Assembly (NCBI RefSeq): GCF_004359215.1
Contig: NC_090624.1
Location: forward strand, 3,203,249 to 3,263,241
Direction of reading: 5' to 3'
Source: Bremia lactucae
Lineage: Eukaryota > Oomycota > Peronosporomycetes > Peronosporales > Peronosporaceae
Length of the DNA: 59,993 nt
The notes beneath the pieces are model-generated. The model saw only the letters and a list, made by a program, of their open reading frames with translations. It made no database searches and had not been told where the DNA came from. The position numbers were made by a program, and so were the translations under genes. Positions within the stretch are counted from its first letter, which is position 1. Each line of letters begins with the position of its first letter. Of this stretch, positions 42,061-52,165 are shown piece by piece.

Positions 42061-42410
42061 GACGGTAAAGTATTTTCTTTATTGATGGATATACTGGCGT
42101 AAAGGCACAGTCTTACGAGTGTATTATGCACTGAAGTCGTGTCCAACACAGTTGAGGGTGCGTTGAGGGGATGTCAAACGTCAACGAGTCCTATCCAGAA
42201 CGTAGTGCCTGGTGTAGTTGATAGTGTCCTGCCAGGAAGTCATGTGACACAAAGTCTTAGGCAGCTCGGAGAGACTGGTGTATTGAATGGGGTGATAAAA
42301 TGTAGTCATGTACCCTACGGTCCTGTACACAGCCGAGAGCCTGTGGCAGTAGGGCCAAGAGAGGAGCTAAGCAAAGAAATACACCGCTTAGTTTGATGCG
42401 TTCTTTATCG
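42061..42410 (+). pseudogene. Protease end and linker, family B
   Basis: Frame 42139-42396: VEGALRGCQTSTSPIQN, VVDSVLPGSHV, GETGVLNGVIKCSHVPYG, matching 31346-31560. It runs out at about 42410; a short further match occurs at 49962-50030. Confidence 0.7.
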
Positions 42411-43070
42411 CTATTCTAAACAGGTTATGAGATCAACAACGCATGGTGTATGGGCAGCAGCCGACCATGTATCGAGATAAGTAAAATTACCGGGCTTCAC
42501 GAGAAATAGAACAGTTCGGGCTTTTACAAGTGCCTGATGATTATTGCCTTTGGAGAGGAAGATCTGGGCGCAATTGCGAGAAGTGAAATTGATCGCTCAA
42601 AGCTGCCTACCGAGAAGGTCCGGTAACATTCCACAAATTGCAGATTGAAATGAAGCGCATAATACTGAGTCTAATTTTGCTCTACGCGTGTATGTAATAA
42701 GAACTGGTAGTATAATGTAGACATACCTCTACGCAAATCGGAATTTTAAGACAAAGTCAATTGACATAAGAGTCATATGCGATAAGATGCAGAATGCGAT
42801 ATTTAAGACAAGAACAAGCATTACGGGCATATTAGCGTGTATGTTCAAACCTTCGCGAGCGGCTGGTGACACTTAGGGCTACATTTAATGCTTAACAAAT
42901 GAACAAGTTCATCAACTGTAACCCAAGTGTCACCTTAGCAAGAGCTCAACGACTTTTAACGCTACAGAATCAAGTTGAGATTGCATCATGTAGATACCCC
43001 AGAGAAGCTGCGTGATGCAGTTCTGATTTTAGATTGTGTCCAATAAGCGGGCGGGACGATAGCAAAGCTG
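42411..43070. other. Unassigned 0.66 kb
   Basis: No frame over about 50 codons and no match noticed elsewhere in the window. Nothing recognisable. Confidence 0.4.
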
Positions 43071-43129
43071 AGTGTCGATCACAGAGACAGATGAGAGAAA
43101 CGAGCAACTTACTCAAGATGGACATAAAG

Positions 43130-43560
43130 GACATGTTCGATCTTTATTTGAACGTGGTATCACCTACTCTGGTGTTGAGTTCCAACATTTGATACCCAGT
43201 TGGTCTCGTCGAAAATTCTCTAATGTCACGCTATTGTCAAAACATTGTGCTGATGCTCTAAAATACGGATTCACTACGGGCAACGTGCGTGTTACTTGCG
43301 CAATCAAGGCACAACAGCGGATTCTGCACATTCATGACAGTCGCAGACTCGTGTTTAGTTCGTTTCTGCTCAGTTTTTGCCACTTCACTTTCACCACATT
43401 TATCTTTCTGCTTCTCAGTTTCATTTACTATCCGGAATGTCTTCACCTTCCGATTGTTTAATGTACCTTCGCACATTTTTGAATTCTCTTAGGTTGCAGT
43501 CCTTACGCAGATGCCCAGCTTCATTGCATAAAACGCATCTACGTGTATTCAAAAAGGTCT
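43130..43560 (-). pseudogene. Ty1/Copia gag knuckle and protease fragment
   Basis: Minus strand: a perfect CCHC knuckle CVLCNEAGHLRKDC (43498-43539), then a lysine/glutamate-rich spacer, then LCLDCASNTHV (about 43310), the Copia protease D-S-G-A-[ST]-x-H-[IV] block with Cys-Ala for Ser-Gly. The plus-strand ORF 43072-43461 over the same bases is a shadow. This is the only Copia lineage in the window. Confidence 0.7.
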
Positions 43561-43589
43561 CATATGTAATGGGCTGAGTGTCAAGAGGA

Positions 43590-43800
43590 AAGGCGGAATA
43601 AAATTGTAGTCTCGGACAGTGGGCTCGAAATCATAGACAAGGAGATCGAGCGATGGTATCAAGAAAACGGGATTGTTCACCGAGCTGTACCTCCGACTAA
43701 TCCTCGTTTGAATCTCTGTGAACGAACTCATCAAAACATAGTTGGAATGTCCAAAGCGATTTTGTTACAGTCTGGATCCCAAAGTCGTTTCGGGTTGATT
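43590..43800 (+). pseudogene. Ty1/Copia integrase fragment
   Basis: Plus: SDSGLEIIDKEIERWYQENG, IVHRAVPPTNPRLNLCERTH, VGMSKAILLQSG. This is the second half of a Copia integrase core: S-D-x-G-x-E-F and the E of 'NGxAERxxR' (here LNLCERTH). Opposite in strand to the gag-protease fragment beside it, so a local inversion occurred. Confidence 0.75.
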
Positions 43801-43950
43801 CGATTAGTACCGCTGTGTAAATTAAGAATCGAACTTATTCAAAGTTAAAACAGACAAAAAAATCGAGTGCTTGTATGACTGACGGTCAGATGTGCACCAT
43901 GTTCGGATATTCGGCGCGTATATTCATATACTAGTATGGCTCAAAAAAGA

Positions 43951-44093
43951 AAGTTTGACCGAATTCAATACAGCAAAGACAGAGCCGGACAAACTGTATG
44001 TACCTGAATTAATTTTTGAATTTTACCTGAATTTTTTCAGGTACATACAATTTGTCTAGTTGTGTCTTTGTTGTATTGAATTCGGTCAAACTT
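43951..44093. mobile_element. Small hairpin element (MITE-like), 143 bp
   Basis: The first about 57 and last about 57 bases are inverted repeats with few mismatches (outer arms AGTTTGACCGAATTCAATACA and its complement) around a short AT-rich loop. No coding capacity. The same terminal sequence recurs singly at 55799-55819. Size and structure fit a miniature inverted-repeat element of a DNA transposon. Confidence 0.7.
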
Positions 44094-44456
44094 AATTCGT
44101 TCCAGATGCACGCATCGATGAGGACACCTTGTTTAGAGATAGACACATGAATGGCGACGTAAAGTTTCGAAGATTCGAGTGATTATGCATCTGATGATGG
44201 AGATAAAATGACAGACATTGGTTGTGATGATGATGATGAAACCCGTGACGGCTCCGGAAGATGTTCTGACGTTTCATAGAACGATGACTGTGATAACGCC
44301 ATGGATAATACGTTAGCCATGGGCCATACATCATCAAGCAACCAAGTAAGAATTTGCCCGAAATTAACATTAGTAGCTGCAAACCATGCAACGAAAAATC
44401 TGTACTAATGATGTGGCAGCGCAAGATGATGATGATGAATCAAATTATGCGATCGA
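44094..44456. other. Unassigned, acidic-rich reading
   Basis: Plus frames read SDYASDDGDKMTDIGCDDDD with GAT/GATGATGAT repeats at 44186-44203 and 44429-44440. It might be the acidic linker of a Copia pol, given the Copia fragments to the left, but no RT follows. Confidence 0.3.
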
Positions 44457-44863
44457 AGTATCGGGGTGTATCGCTACATGAAATTGACACTTAAAGGTTG
44501 TTAATATTACTTTGCATAGTAAAATTCAGAAAGCATATCCATTTTTTTTCGATATAGGCCATTATATCTACTTGGTCAGCGGTCCAGTCAGCACTGGACG
44601 AGCGCAAAGAGATAGACAGAGAGGAATTTATACTACATGTCTTGAATTAGTACATAATCAAGTTAGTATTTAATAGATAGAAACAGAAGAACTTAAATAT
44701 ATTAATACAGTTTAGTTTTAACCCTCTTTAAAGCGATTGTCTTCAAGAGACTTTCCTCTCTACGTGTTAGTTTACGTGAAGTGACGTGAGGCACCACTCG
44801 CAACTGAAGCAGTGCAAAGTGGACTTTTACTGGAGCAGTACAAGTCGACAGTGCCCCGTTACA
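44457..44863 (+). repeat. LTR-A, 5' LTR
   Basis: The first bases are worn (GTATCGGGGTG) and about 45 bp near the start are missing compared with 49683; ends GTGCCCCGTTACA (44863). Confidence 0.85.
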
Positions 44864-44865
44864 CC

Positions 44866-44884
44866 TGGTAGCACTTTGTAGTCC
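44866..44884 (+). other. Primer-binding site, A element
   Basis: TGGTAGCACTTTGTAGTCC, two bases after the LTR. The first eight bases (TGGTAGCA) are what initiator-Met tRNA of many eukaryotes would pair with, but the rest does not fit well, so the tRNA is left open. Confidence 0.75.
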
Positions 44885-44913
44885 ATCTAACGACCACAGT
44901 TCCAATCATCTAA

Positions 44914-45866
44914 CATGGACATATAAGATGATAATGGAAATACGCATCACGTTTCGCGTGATAGCTACTCATTTCTTAGTGACAAAGAAAGGAGTGCGGT
45001 CGAACGAATGAGTTCGACCGTAAAGAACGATGCCATCTTGTCCATGCTGTCCGGTTTGGACAGAGATGCCCTCCATTCAGCCATCGCCAAGTTCATACAA
45101 CATGAACTTGACGAGGCAAAGGAGAATGTAGCTTCGCTTAATCAGCAAGGCTCTTAACAGGCAGAACTGTTGAGGTTATAGCAGGTACAAATCCCTGTAA
45201 CTGGGATGACGCACACGCGTCGTCCCGAAACCTTTAAGATTGGCATCTCTAAGTATAAGGGAGTCGAAGAAGACTCCCTCTTAAGCTGGTTTGTCGAGTT
45301 GGACGATGCCATAAGGGCTCGTAACCATCGTCGACGAGCAAATGCAAGTCGCATTTGCTCAGACAAAATTGGCAGTTCGTGCCAAAACTTGCCACTAAGC
45401 AACAAGTTGCGCAACTCATATGTCTTTGGGTCGCTAGAGGTTTTTAAGACTCGACTCAAATAGACGTTTGAACCACCAAGGGCTGAGTTCAGAGCTCGTT
45501 CAGAGCTCCTGAAACTCAAGCAAGACAAGCGTGATGTTCACGCTTATGCCCAGAGCATACGACTCTTAGCGAAATGTATCACGGACAACCCAGTTCATGA
45601 AGACATGTTGATTACGGTGTTCATGCGAGGTCTTGCGGATGGACCGTAAAGACCTACCTGTTCGGCTTGGAACTGGATACGCTTAAAGAAGCAATATCCG
45701 TTGCGGAACAGGAGGACTTTAGCTTGATACAGGCTCAAGCTAGTTCGTCATCATATCGTCCACCAAGACGACACGAACTGGGAGGTCCAGAACATATCGA
45801 CTTCTCTTATGTCGAAAGCAAGAGACCTCGCTTTTTGAAGAACAAGCGACTCCAGAAATGCTTGGG
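44914..45866 (+). pseudogene. Gag, A element
   Basis: From ATG 44914, DSYSFLSDKERSAVERMSST and DAILSMLSGLDRDALHSAI, AKFIQHELDEAKENVASLNQ, then a stop. Later ETFKIGISKYKGVEEDSLLS and WFVELDDAIRARNHR (45230-45330), AEQEDFSLIQAQASS (45690-45740) and KNKRLQKC (45842-45865), the first cysteine of the knuckle. The rest of the knuckle and all of protease and RT are deleted. Frames change at least three times. Confidence 0.8.
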
Positions 45867-45931
45867 CTAGCGGCGTACTTGCACAAGGAGATGACAGTTT
45901 TTTTCCCTCGTCTCTTTAAAAGGCAAGAAAT

Positions 45932-46330
45932 AGTTATGGAAAGCTAATTGTTGGCGTTCCTTTGAAGGTATCAAGCAAAGCTTGATGCAACCGCCCGTCT
46001 TGGCGATTGCAGATCAAGACGGACCATTCCATGTGGTCTGGGATGCCAGCGATTTCGCAATAGGCTGTGCTTTAATGCAATTTGATACAGACGGCGCGGA
46101 GCGCGTCGTCTGTCTCCAATCGCGTCAGCTGCAACCAGCTGGACGCGATGACTTAGTGCATGACAAGAAACTCCTAGCCATGAAATATGCACTGGCTAAG
46201 TTTAGGGTCTATCTCCTTGGAGACAGACCAATCATCGTCTATACGGACCATGCGTCACTACGCACGGCCGTAAACAGCCCACAGCCCTCGCAAAGCATGG
46301 CGAGGTGGCTATCATTCTTTGCGGAGTAAG
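45932..46330 (+). pseudogene. RNase H, A element
   Basis: Frame 45982-46329 (115 codons, open): MMQPPVLAIADQDGPFHVVW, DASDFAIGCALMQFDTDG, QSRQLQPAGRD, KKLLAMKYALAKFRVYLLGD, TDHASLRTAV. Motif residues D, E and D are present. Preceded by the 3' tip of RT (SLLGCILGNHG-equivalent lost). Confidence 0.85.
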
Positions 46331-46679
46331 ATTTCTCTGTGGAATATAAATTAGGACGACTTAATGTCGTAGCTGATGCGAAATCACGCCAACCCGATTT
46401 CAAGTCATCTGCACACTCTAACAGTTAAAATAATTCCACCATTGCAGCACTCATTACGAGTGTTCCGTCTTCGACTTTTTTGATGATATAATGAAAGCCT
46501 ACACAGAAGATAAAGACCTTCTGCGTTGAATGGATCATCTGATGAATTCACCTAAAAAATCTTTTTAAGATTTGACGACTTTATATCGATCATCATTTGA
46601 TCGATACACGACACGCAACGGCTTACTGTGTTACACAGCCGTTGCCAGCGACACTCCACGTGTCGTCGTCCCAACTCAC

Positions 46680-47913
46680 AATGATTAGCGCTTACGCATC
46701 ATGTATGAGTGTTACGATGCACCAACAATTAGGCATCGTGGACATGAGAAATCTTATCTTACAGTAAGTCGCCACTTTTACTGGCCCCGCCAGTATCAGC
46801 TCGTGCCCAAGCACATTCGTGCTTGTGAGATATGTCAACAGGTGAAGCCTAGCCCTTCATCCTGTGCACCTCCCTAACCTCTATCACTTCCAGCAGAATG
46901 TTGGCAGTCCGTATCTACTGACTTCGACTTCGGATTTCCCGAAGACGATCACAAAAACGATGAAATCCTTGTTTTTTTTCTGGACAGATTCAAAGAGATA
47001 GTACATTTTGTTGCAGTAACAGCGTAGACCACGGCTCTGGGCTTTGCCCGTGTCTTTATCGTCACGTCGAACATCACGTTTTTTCCAGTGAAATGGTCTG
47101 CGATAGAGATCCACGGTTCACGGCGGAGGTATGGCAATCCGTGTTCCGATCTGTCGGAACGCGGCTGACTATGTCAACTCCTGATCATAATGAGACAGAT
47201 GGTCAGACAGAACGCGTAATTCGTCCTCGAAGAGATACTTCTAGGTTACGTCCAATCGTATCCGAATTGAGGGGATTTTTTACTGATGGACGAATTCGCC
47301 ATCAAGAATTCGGTGCATCGCATACACAGTGCTTCGTGAATGGCTTACGTCATCCACGTATACCCACCAAATCAGAGGGATCCTCTAGTTTAAGAGGGAG
47401 GGGATTCGCACGAGCAAAACCATTTCTGGCTCATGCTCATCACGCGTCGAAGTTACCAACGACGCGAATGATGTCGATCTCGAAGCAATCGCCATCGAAG
47501 ATGAGAAAAATCTCATGGCAGTGTGCACCATGCGCACTGAAAAAGACAAAACAAATGAGTCAGCAGAGAAATTTCTGCTGGCTCGAGAATCAGTAATCCG
47601 TTTTGCACAAGATTCCTTTGCTAACGCAGTGGACCGTCAGAAACGGAACGCAGACAAACATGGAAGAGCAAACGTTCTTTCAGTTAAAGTCAATGACCTA
47701 GTAGTACTCTTTACGGTAAACTTACCTAAGCGTGTAGTCACTAATGTGGGTAGCAGTAAATCACTACCCAAGTTCATTGGGCCATTCCGTGTACTGCATT
47801 GCAGAGGCAATGCGTACACAATAGAATTGTCACGTAGCGTGCGAACACATCCTACGTCTTACGTTGGTCGGCTCCGCCCGTACCATCAGTACGCGGTTTC
47901 TTCCGAGGACTGA
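46680..47913 (+). pseudogene. Integrase and C-terminal domain, A element
   Basis: HHCC part at about 46690-46870 in two frames (YECYDAP, RACEICQQVKP), a garbled core start at 46900-47080, then SDRDPRF-equivalent and GRIRHQEFGASHTQCFVN-like sequence (47093-47596). Frame 47515-47913 (132 codons, open) is the C-terminal domain: KVNDLVVLFTVNLPKRVV, LPKFIGPFRVLHCRGNAYTI, SYVGRLRPYHQYAVSSED. The GPF motif is intact. The core is inactive. Confidence 0.8.
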
Positions 47914-48560
47914 TCTGACCACCCTTTTCAAGAACCCCTACAAGATTCTTGTGGTCACGGACCAGATTCTCATGTTGAATCTGGAGATTCTCATGCCGGG
48001 TTCGAAGATCCTCGAAACCGCGATGAGTGGGAGACAGCTCATCACGAAGAGCGTGATATTTTCGTTCGTACGAGTACGCACTCTTCAAACGGTTTTTCAA
48101 CCGTTCGATAAGGTGAGCCTGCACCTTCTGCTCCAACAAGCGACGCTCACCACACTTGGTCGTTTCGTGGAACGGTCAAGCCGGGAACGAGCACTTGTGA
48201 TCAAATCTCTACTCATAATCATGGAGGAAGCGATCAACTTTGTCGATGTTCGACTCTAGATCCGACACAGTTCGGATCTAATTTTTCCTCCTCCCACCAC
48301 AACCATTAATGGATTCCACGGTGGTCAACGTTTCCTTGTGGAACGTATTTAAAACCACCGTGATGTAAAGGGGTAGCGAACGAGTTGTCTGGTTTGCTAG
48401 CGCGGTAAACCACCCTCGCATGACAGCTGGGAGCCTTGTTCCCAGCTAGTTCTTGACGTTGAGGGCCTCGTCTGTCAGTATGACGAGACCCATCCAATGG
48501 ATCAGAAGGTCCATCGGGAAACACGCGCCCATGGCCCTTGTAAAACGATTGCAAAACGTC
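47914..48560 (+). pseudogene. Linker and decayed chromodomain, A element
   Basis: After a stop at 47914 the sense frame is open again for about 70 codons (SDHPFQEPLQDSCGHGPDSH). The chromodomain at about 48300-48500 keeps only pieces (GGQRFLVE- and VDVEGL-equivalents) and stops. The minus strand over 47852-48139 is open and encodes ERLKNRLKSA, ELSPTHRGFEDLRTRHENLQ and PRKKPRTDGTGG, a coiled coil with a basic patch. Confidence 0.6.
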
Positions 48561-48648
48561 AATCGCATCGCGCATCTCGATAGAAATGCGAGCCCTTACC
48601 CAGGGCGAAGAAAAGGAATACACATCCCTTTCTCTCGTAATGTGTTGT

Positions 48649-49551
48649 CTACAGAACACGGACAGGGATCACCCCACGTGAGGCATGGAAGTCCTGCTTC
48701 ACTTGAAAACCGATGCAATTTATATTTTGCACCGGTTGCATTTCGTTTCTCAAACTTAATGCGAATTGCGTTAAGTCCTTGAAGCCAGGCTTCGCGTCCA
48801 AGGTCTTTCCATTGCGACTAAACGCGTTCCAGGCTTGCATCAACGAGCTTTTATCTCGTTTGTTGTTGCCACTATACCATCGATGCTTAAGAAAAGTATC
48901 AAGATAATATCTTCTTCAGCGCAAAAGTTCTTTGCGATTGAATCAAGGCCATGTCGCTTTGTCGCCAAAAACAAAATATATTAAGTGTGAGGAGTAGTCT
49001 CTCCAGACGAGCTACTGACTAGCCGTTCGGGCAAAAGCCACGGCTTCTTCTCAGGGGCAAGACGGGAGAATTTATTGTGTACGCCCCCCTGTGTGGTACA
49101 CACCGAAGCAGGGGTACCACAATACTGTTATTACGATGGCTTACGTCATCGTAATCACCACGCACAGAAATAAATGCGGGTAACGGCACGGGAGACGGTG
49201 CTGGCGACGAGGAATCATCTCATTGTCGGAACCAAATATGATATAGCGAAGGCTATTAGCACGTCTATCCGATTGAGCCCCCCCATTTGAAGGCTCTTAG
49301 CCATCCGCCTGACGACGATCAGGCGACTGTTCCAATCTCCCCAAGTCGGCCATCCCGTCCGACTCGCATTCATAGTCGACCTCCAAAGAGTGGTCGCCGT
49401 CACGTGGTGACTCACCACGTGCACCCGCAACATCTAGTGTTGTGGGAGAATATGACAAGGCAGACGAAACGTCTGCCGCAAGAGAGAATAAGGCATCGCC
49501 TGCGGCTGCATGCACCGCAGCCGAAGTCGCCGCACTATTCGCATACCGCAT
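48649..49551 (-). pseudogene. Antisense accessory gene, type I (copy 2)
   Basis: Minus strand from ATG 49551 (MRYANSAATSAAVHAAAGDA), 118 bases from the polypurine tract. The first 89 codons are open (to ADLGRLEQSPDRRQADG at about 49297), longer than in copy 1. The middle (49290-48850) is frameshifted but keeps 'ccgaagaag' and the LSGETT-equivalent. The end 48843-48649 reads MQAWNAFSRNGKTLDAKPGF, LSLRNEMQPVQ, DFHASRGVIPVRVL and a stop shared with copy 1. Predicted full protein about 300 residues. Confidence 0.7.
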
Positions 49552-49668
49552 GGACTTGTTAACCAAGCGAAAATTTGTAAATGATGGTTCTGACCAATCA
49601 ACATCGTTTTCAATTAAGTGGTCTGATAGTGACCATTTTATTTAATGGCAGCCAGAGCGATTGTCGTT

Positions 49669-49682
49669 AAAGGGAGGGGTGG
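49669..49682 (+). other. Polypurine tract
   Basis: AAAGGGAGGGGTGG directly before the 3' LTR at 49683. Confidence 0.8.
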
Positions 49683-49909
49683 TGTAACGGGGTGTATCGT
49701 TACATGAAATTGACACTTAAAGGTTGTTAATTAATATATTATCTAAAAGGTCGATAATATTTTGAGAGTGTCACTTTCCGTAGTGACATTCGGAAAGCTT
49801 ATCCATTGGTAGATATAAGCCATTATATCTTCTTGCTCCGCGATCGAGTCAGCGCAGGACGCGCGCAAAAGAGAGAAACAGATAAGCGTTTATTACATGT
49901 TTTGTATTG
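49683..49909 (+). repeat. LTR-A, truncated 3' LTR
   Basis: TGTAACGGGG to about 49909, where it breaks off after 'catgttttgtatt'. Here the hairpin usually formed by ATTACT/AGTAAT is GTCACT/AGTGAC (49770-49787), both arms changed. Confidence 0.85.
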
Positions 49910-50772
49910 ACCCAGAAGTCATGGACCTTGTATAGTCAGTCGGCAAATAGGACAACATAAAGAAAAGTGTACCGTTTAGTTCGATGCGTCGCTCTTATCG
50001 CTATCGTATTATGAAATACAGGAGTGGTGATATTAATTCCATTTAACCGGAATTAGTCAATGTTTCACTCAACAAAAAAAAGATACGCTCGACAAGATGA
50101 ATACCCATAACCATGGCAGTTAAATGTGGGGTGGACGCGTGGCACCGCGTTTAATGCAGAGAAACTCTTCTTTCTCAAAGAGAAGTCGAATCAACCGGCC
50201 TTAACCTTACTCTAAGGCTTGCACTAAAGGACGTAATGTGATAATCCTTCGCGGGATTACGATCGCATCTCCAAATACAATATCTCAAGCTTTATCGCGT
50301 TTGCGTTTAAGTTTTGTTCATTAAACGATGCGTCATTTCGTATTGCTGAACTCGTGCCCACAACTGTTTTGTATATATCATGTTGTGGGAACATTTTCGG
50401 GTCAGAGCGAGTATTGTAAAGAGTTTTCCCTAATTATAGGTGTTGCCTATTCTGTGGGAAATGGTGGACCGTTAGGACCGCACTATAAACTATGTATAGA
50501 GCCTCCTTGTACGCCGCCCAATCGTGTCTAGTAAGTATTGGCAGGGTTGATTAAAAACATGGGTCAACTATTCAACAGATCAAATGTCTTGTAATTGGAA
50601 ATATTAAGCAAATGTTTTTGTTATAACAATTCTTTTCTTTTCGATTATCTTCCTTTTATATATTTTTTTGTCTCAAAGGTAATAATATTAATTTAACGGG
50701 TCACCCCGTTTTAATTATCGTTACAGATCGAACACGCATACAAACGGGCATTCAGCGACGAATTAAGGGTTG
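49910..50772. other. Mixed repeat fragments
   Basis: 49962-50030 matches the family-B linker end at 42370-42425. 50455-50725 resembles LTR-C ('gcctccttgtacgccgcccaatcgtgtc') and ends 'gggtcaccccgttttaattatcgttaca'. About 50030-50450 shows no recognised gene; one 67-codon plus ORF (50328-50531) has no motif. Confidence 0.5.
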
Positions 50773-50872
50773 NNNNNNNNNNNNNNNNNNNNNNNNNNNN
50801 NNNNNNNNNNNNNNNNNNNNNNNNNNNNNNNNNNNNNNNNNNNNNNNNNNNNNNNNNNNNNNNNNNNNNNNN
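50773..50872. other. Scaffold gap (100 N)
   Basis: Placeholder gap of unknown size, inside an LTR-A. Confidence 0.95.
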
Positions 50873-51125
50873 TGACTTAACTATAAACTAATACTAAACA
50901 TGTAAATGAATTCTTATCTATCTTATCTTGTAACTCTCTTTGATTACTTCTACAGCTGATTAGTCTGCGGAATAAATAGACATAATGGTCTATACCTATT
51001 TATGGATAAGAATTCAGGACATTACTATATAAAGTAATATCCTCCAAATATTATCTACCTTTTAGATAATATATTCATTAACAACCTTTAAGTGTTAATT
51101 TCATGTAACGATACACCCCGTTACA
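50873..51125 (-). repeat. LTR-A, 5' 253 bp
   Basis: Runs from the gap to CCCCGTTACA at 51125, followed by CTGGC (51126-51130). Two differences from 146-398. Confidence 0.85.
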
Positions 51126-51290
51126 CTGGCCGTCATCCCCGTTAATGTGAATGCCATCAGGTGCATCACATACACAAGGGTGGGCCATTATGTGAACTAC
51201 ACCCAAGTATTGGGTCTTTTTACTTCACCTAAGTAAATGACTATCTCCTTAGGTTCACAAACTGTACTTAACGGGGAATGTGTAACATAG
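51126..51290 (-). repeat. LTR-B, 5' part
   Basis: 'ctggccgtcatccccgttaatgtg' to about 51290; matches 18075-18200 and, inverted, 41100-41215. It is the right-hand remainder of an LTR-B cut at CTGGC. Confidence 0.7.
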
Positions 51291-51560
51291 GGCAACTTTA
51301 TTCCGTTTCACTTAGTATAGGGAAAAGTAAACATGTATGAAATATATTAAGTTTCCTACGTATTGCATTTTTATTATCTGTCTTAATACATAAGATTTAT
51401 TATGCATGTCGACTCAACGTTCGCCGACCAACCCCGCATCTAGCAGTGACTGCCTGGGTTGACTTAAATTTATAATATCGAAAGAACTGTCCAAAAGTTC
51501 CTCCAATATTAGTATAAATGTAAATTTTTAAACGCAAGTTATAAATATAGAAGATATCAC
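51291..51560. repeat. LTR-E fragment
   Basis: AT-rich with 'cgcatctagcagtgactgcc' like 35960. Ends not defined. Confidence 0.4.
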
Positions 51561-52165
51561 TTTGGACGTGAGTCGATGACTAGTTGGTTTATTTCAATAT
51601 TAAACCAGGAGATAATTTTATGTACTGTTACAACTCCTATCGTCAAATATTTAACGCAAAATGATTTTAGACTATTTATATTTTGAAAACGATGAATTGC
51701 GAGCAATTAGCACATCTGTCGCTGTCGAATTGGCGCTTATTAGTTCAAGCCTCATCAATGGTTGTGCTCTCAGCGTCGTGCCATCAAATCACGCTTGATT
51801 TTAGAATACTACAATCGACGCACTCATGTTGGTATCGGGTGTATCTTTTGATAGCCAAGGAGGGTCACCAATACTAAAGCTTCACTCAGAAAAGTTTCTT
51901 TTTTAATTGTTTGCTAACTTACGCGTGACTGCCGCAGCTCACTAACTGCTTGATCTAATTACTATAAATGTCAACTTACACACATCAACGAGGTAAAATG
52001 TATGTTATACATACCCTACCGTGTACCGGACTTCTTACAACGCGAGGCTGGACCTGTCATGTGCACAATTATGTCATTAACGATTCAAACGCAAAAGAAA
52101 GAGAACGAAAATGGAGAAACAAACTTAAAAGCAAGAGGCATTGAATTGATATGACAATACCGATC
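51561..52165. other. 3' flank of the GH12-like gene
   Basis: Moderately AT-rich, with one motif-free 64-codon ORF (51683-51877, plus). Nothing recognised; contains the unmarked 3' end of the transcript. Confidence 0.4.

Larger units (their letters stand above)
44457..49909 (+). mobile_element. A-type chromovirus, protease and RT deleted
   Basis: From LTR to LTR on the plus strand: LTR-A (44457-44863), primer-binding site, gag, RNase H, integrase, integrase tail, decayed chromodomain, antisense gene (minus), polypurine tract, truncated 3' LTR (49683-49909). At about 45866 the sequence passes from the gag knuckle to the end of RT; about 2.2 kb present in the 11.3-17.3 kb element is missing. 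It could only have moved with help from a complete element. Confidence 0.85.

Noticed and set aside
43072..43461. A 129-codon plus-strand ORF with hydrophobic end
   Set aside because: The opposite strand carries a Copia zinc knuckle and protease block over the same bases.
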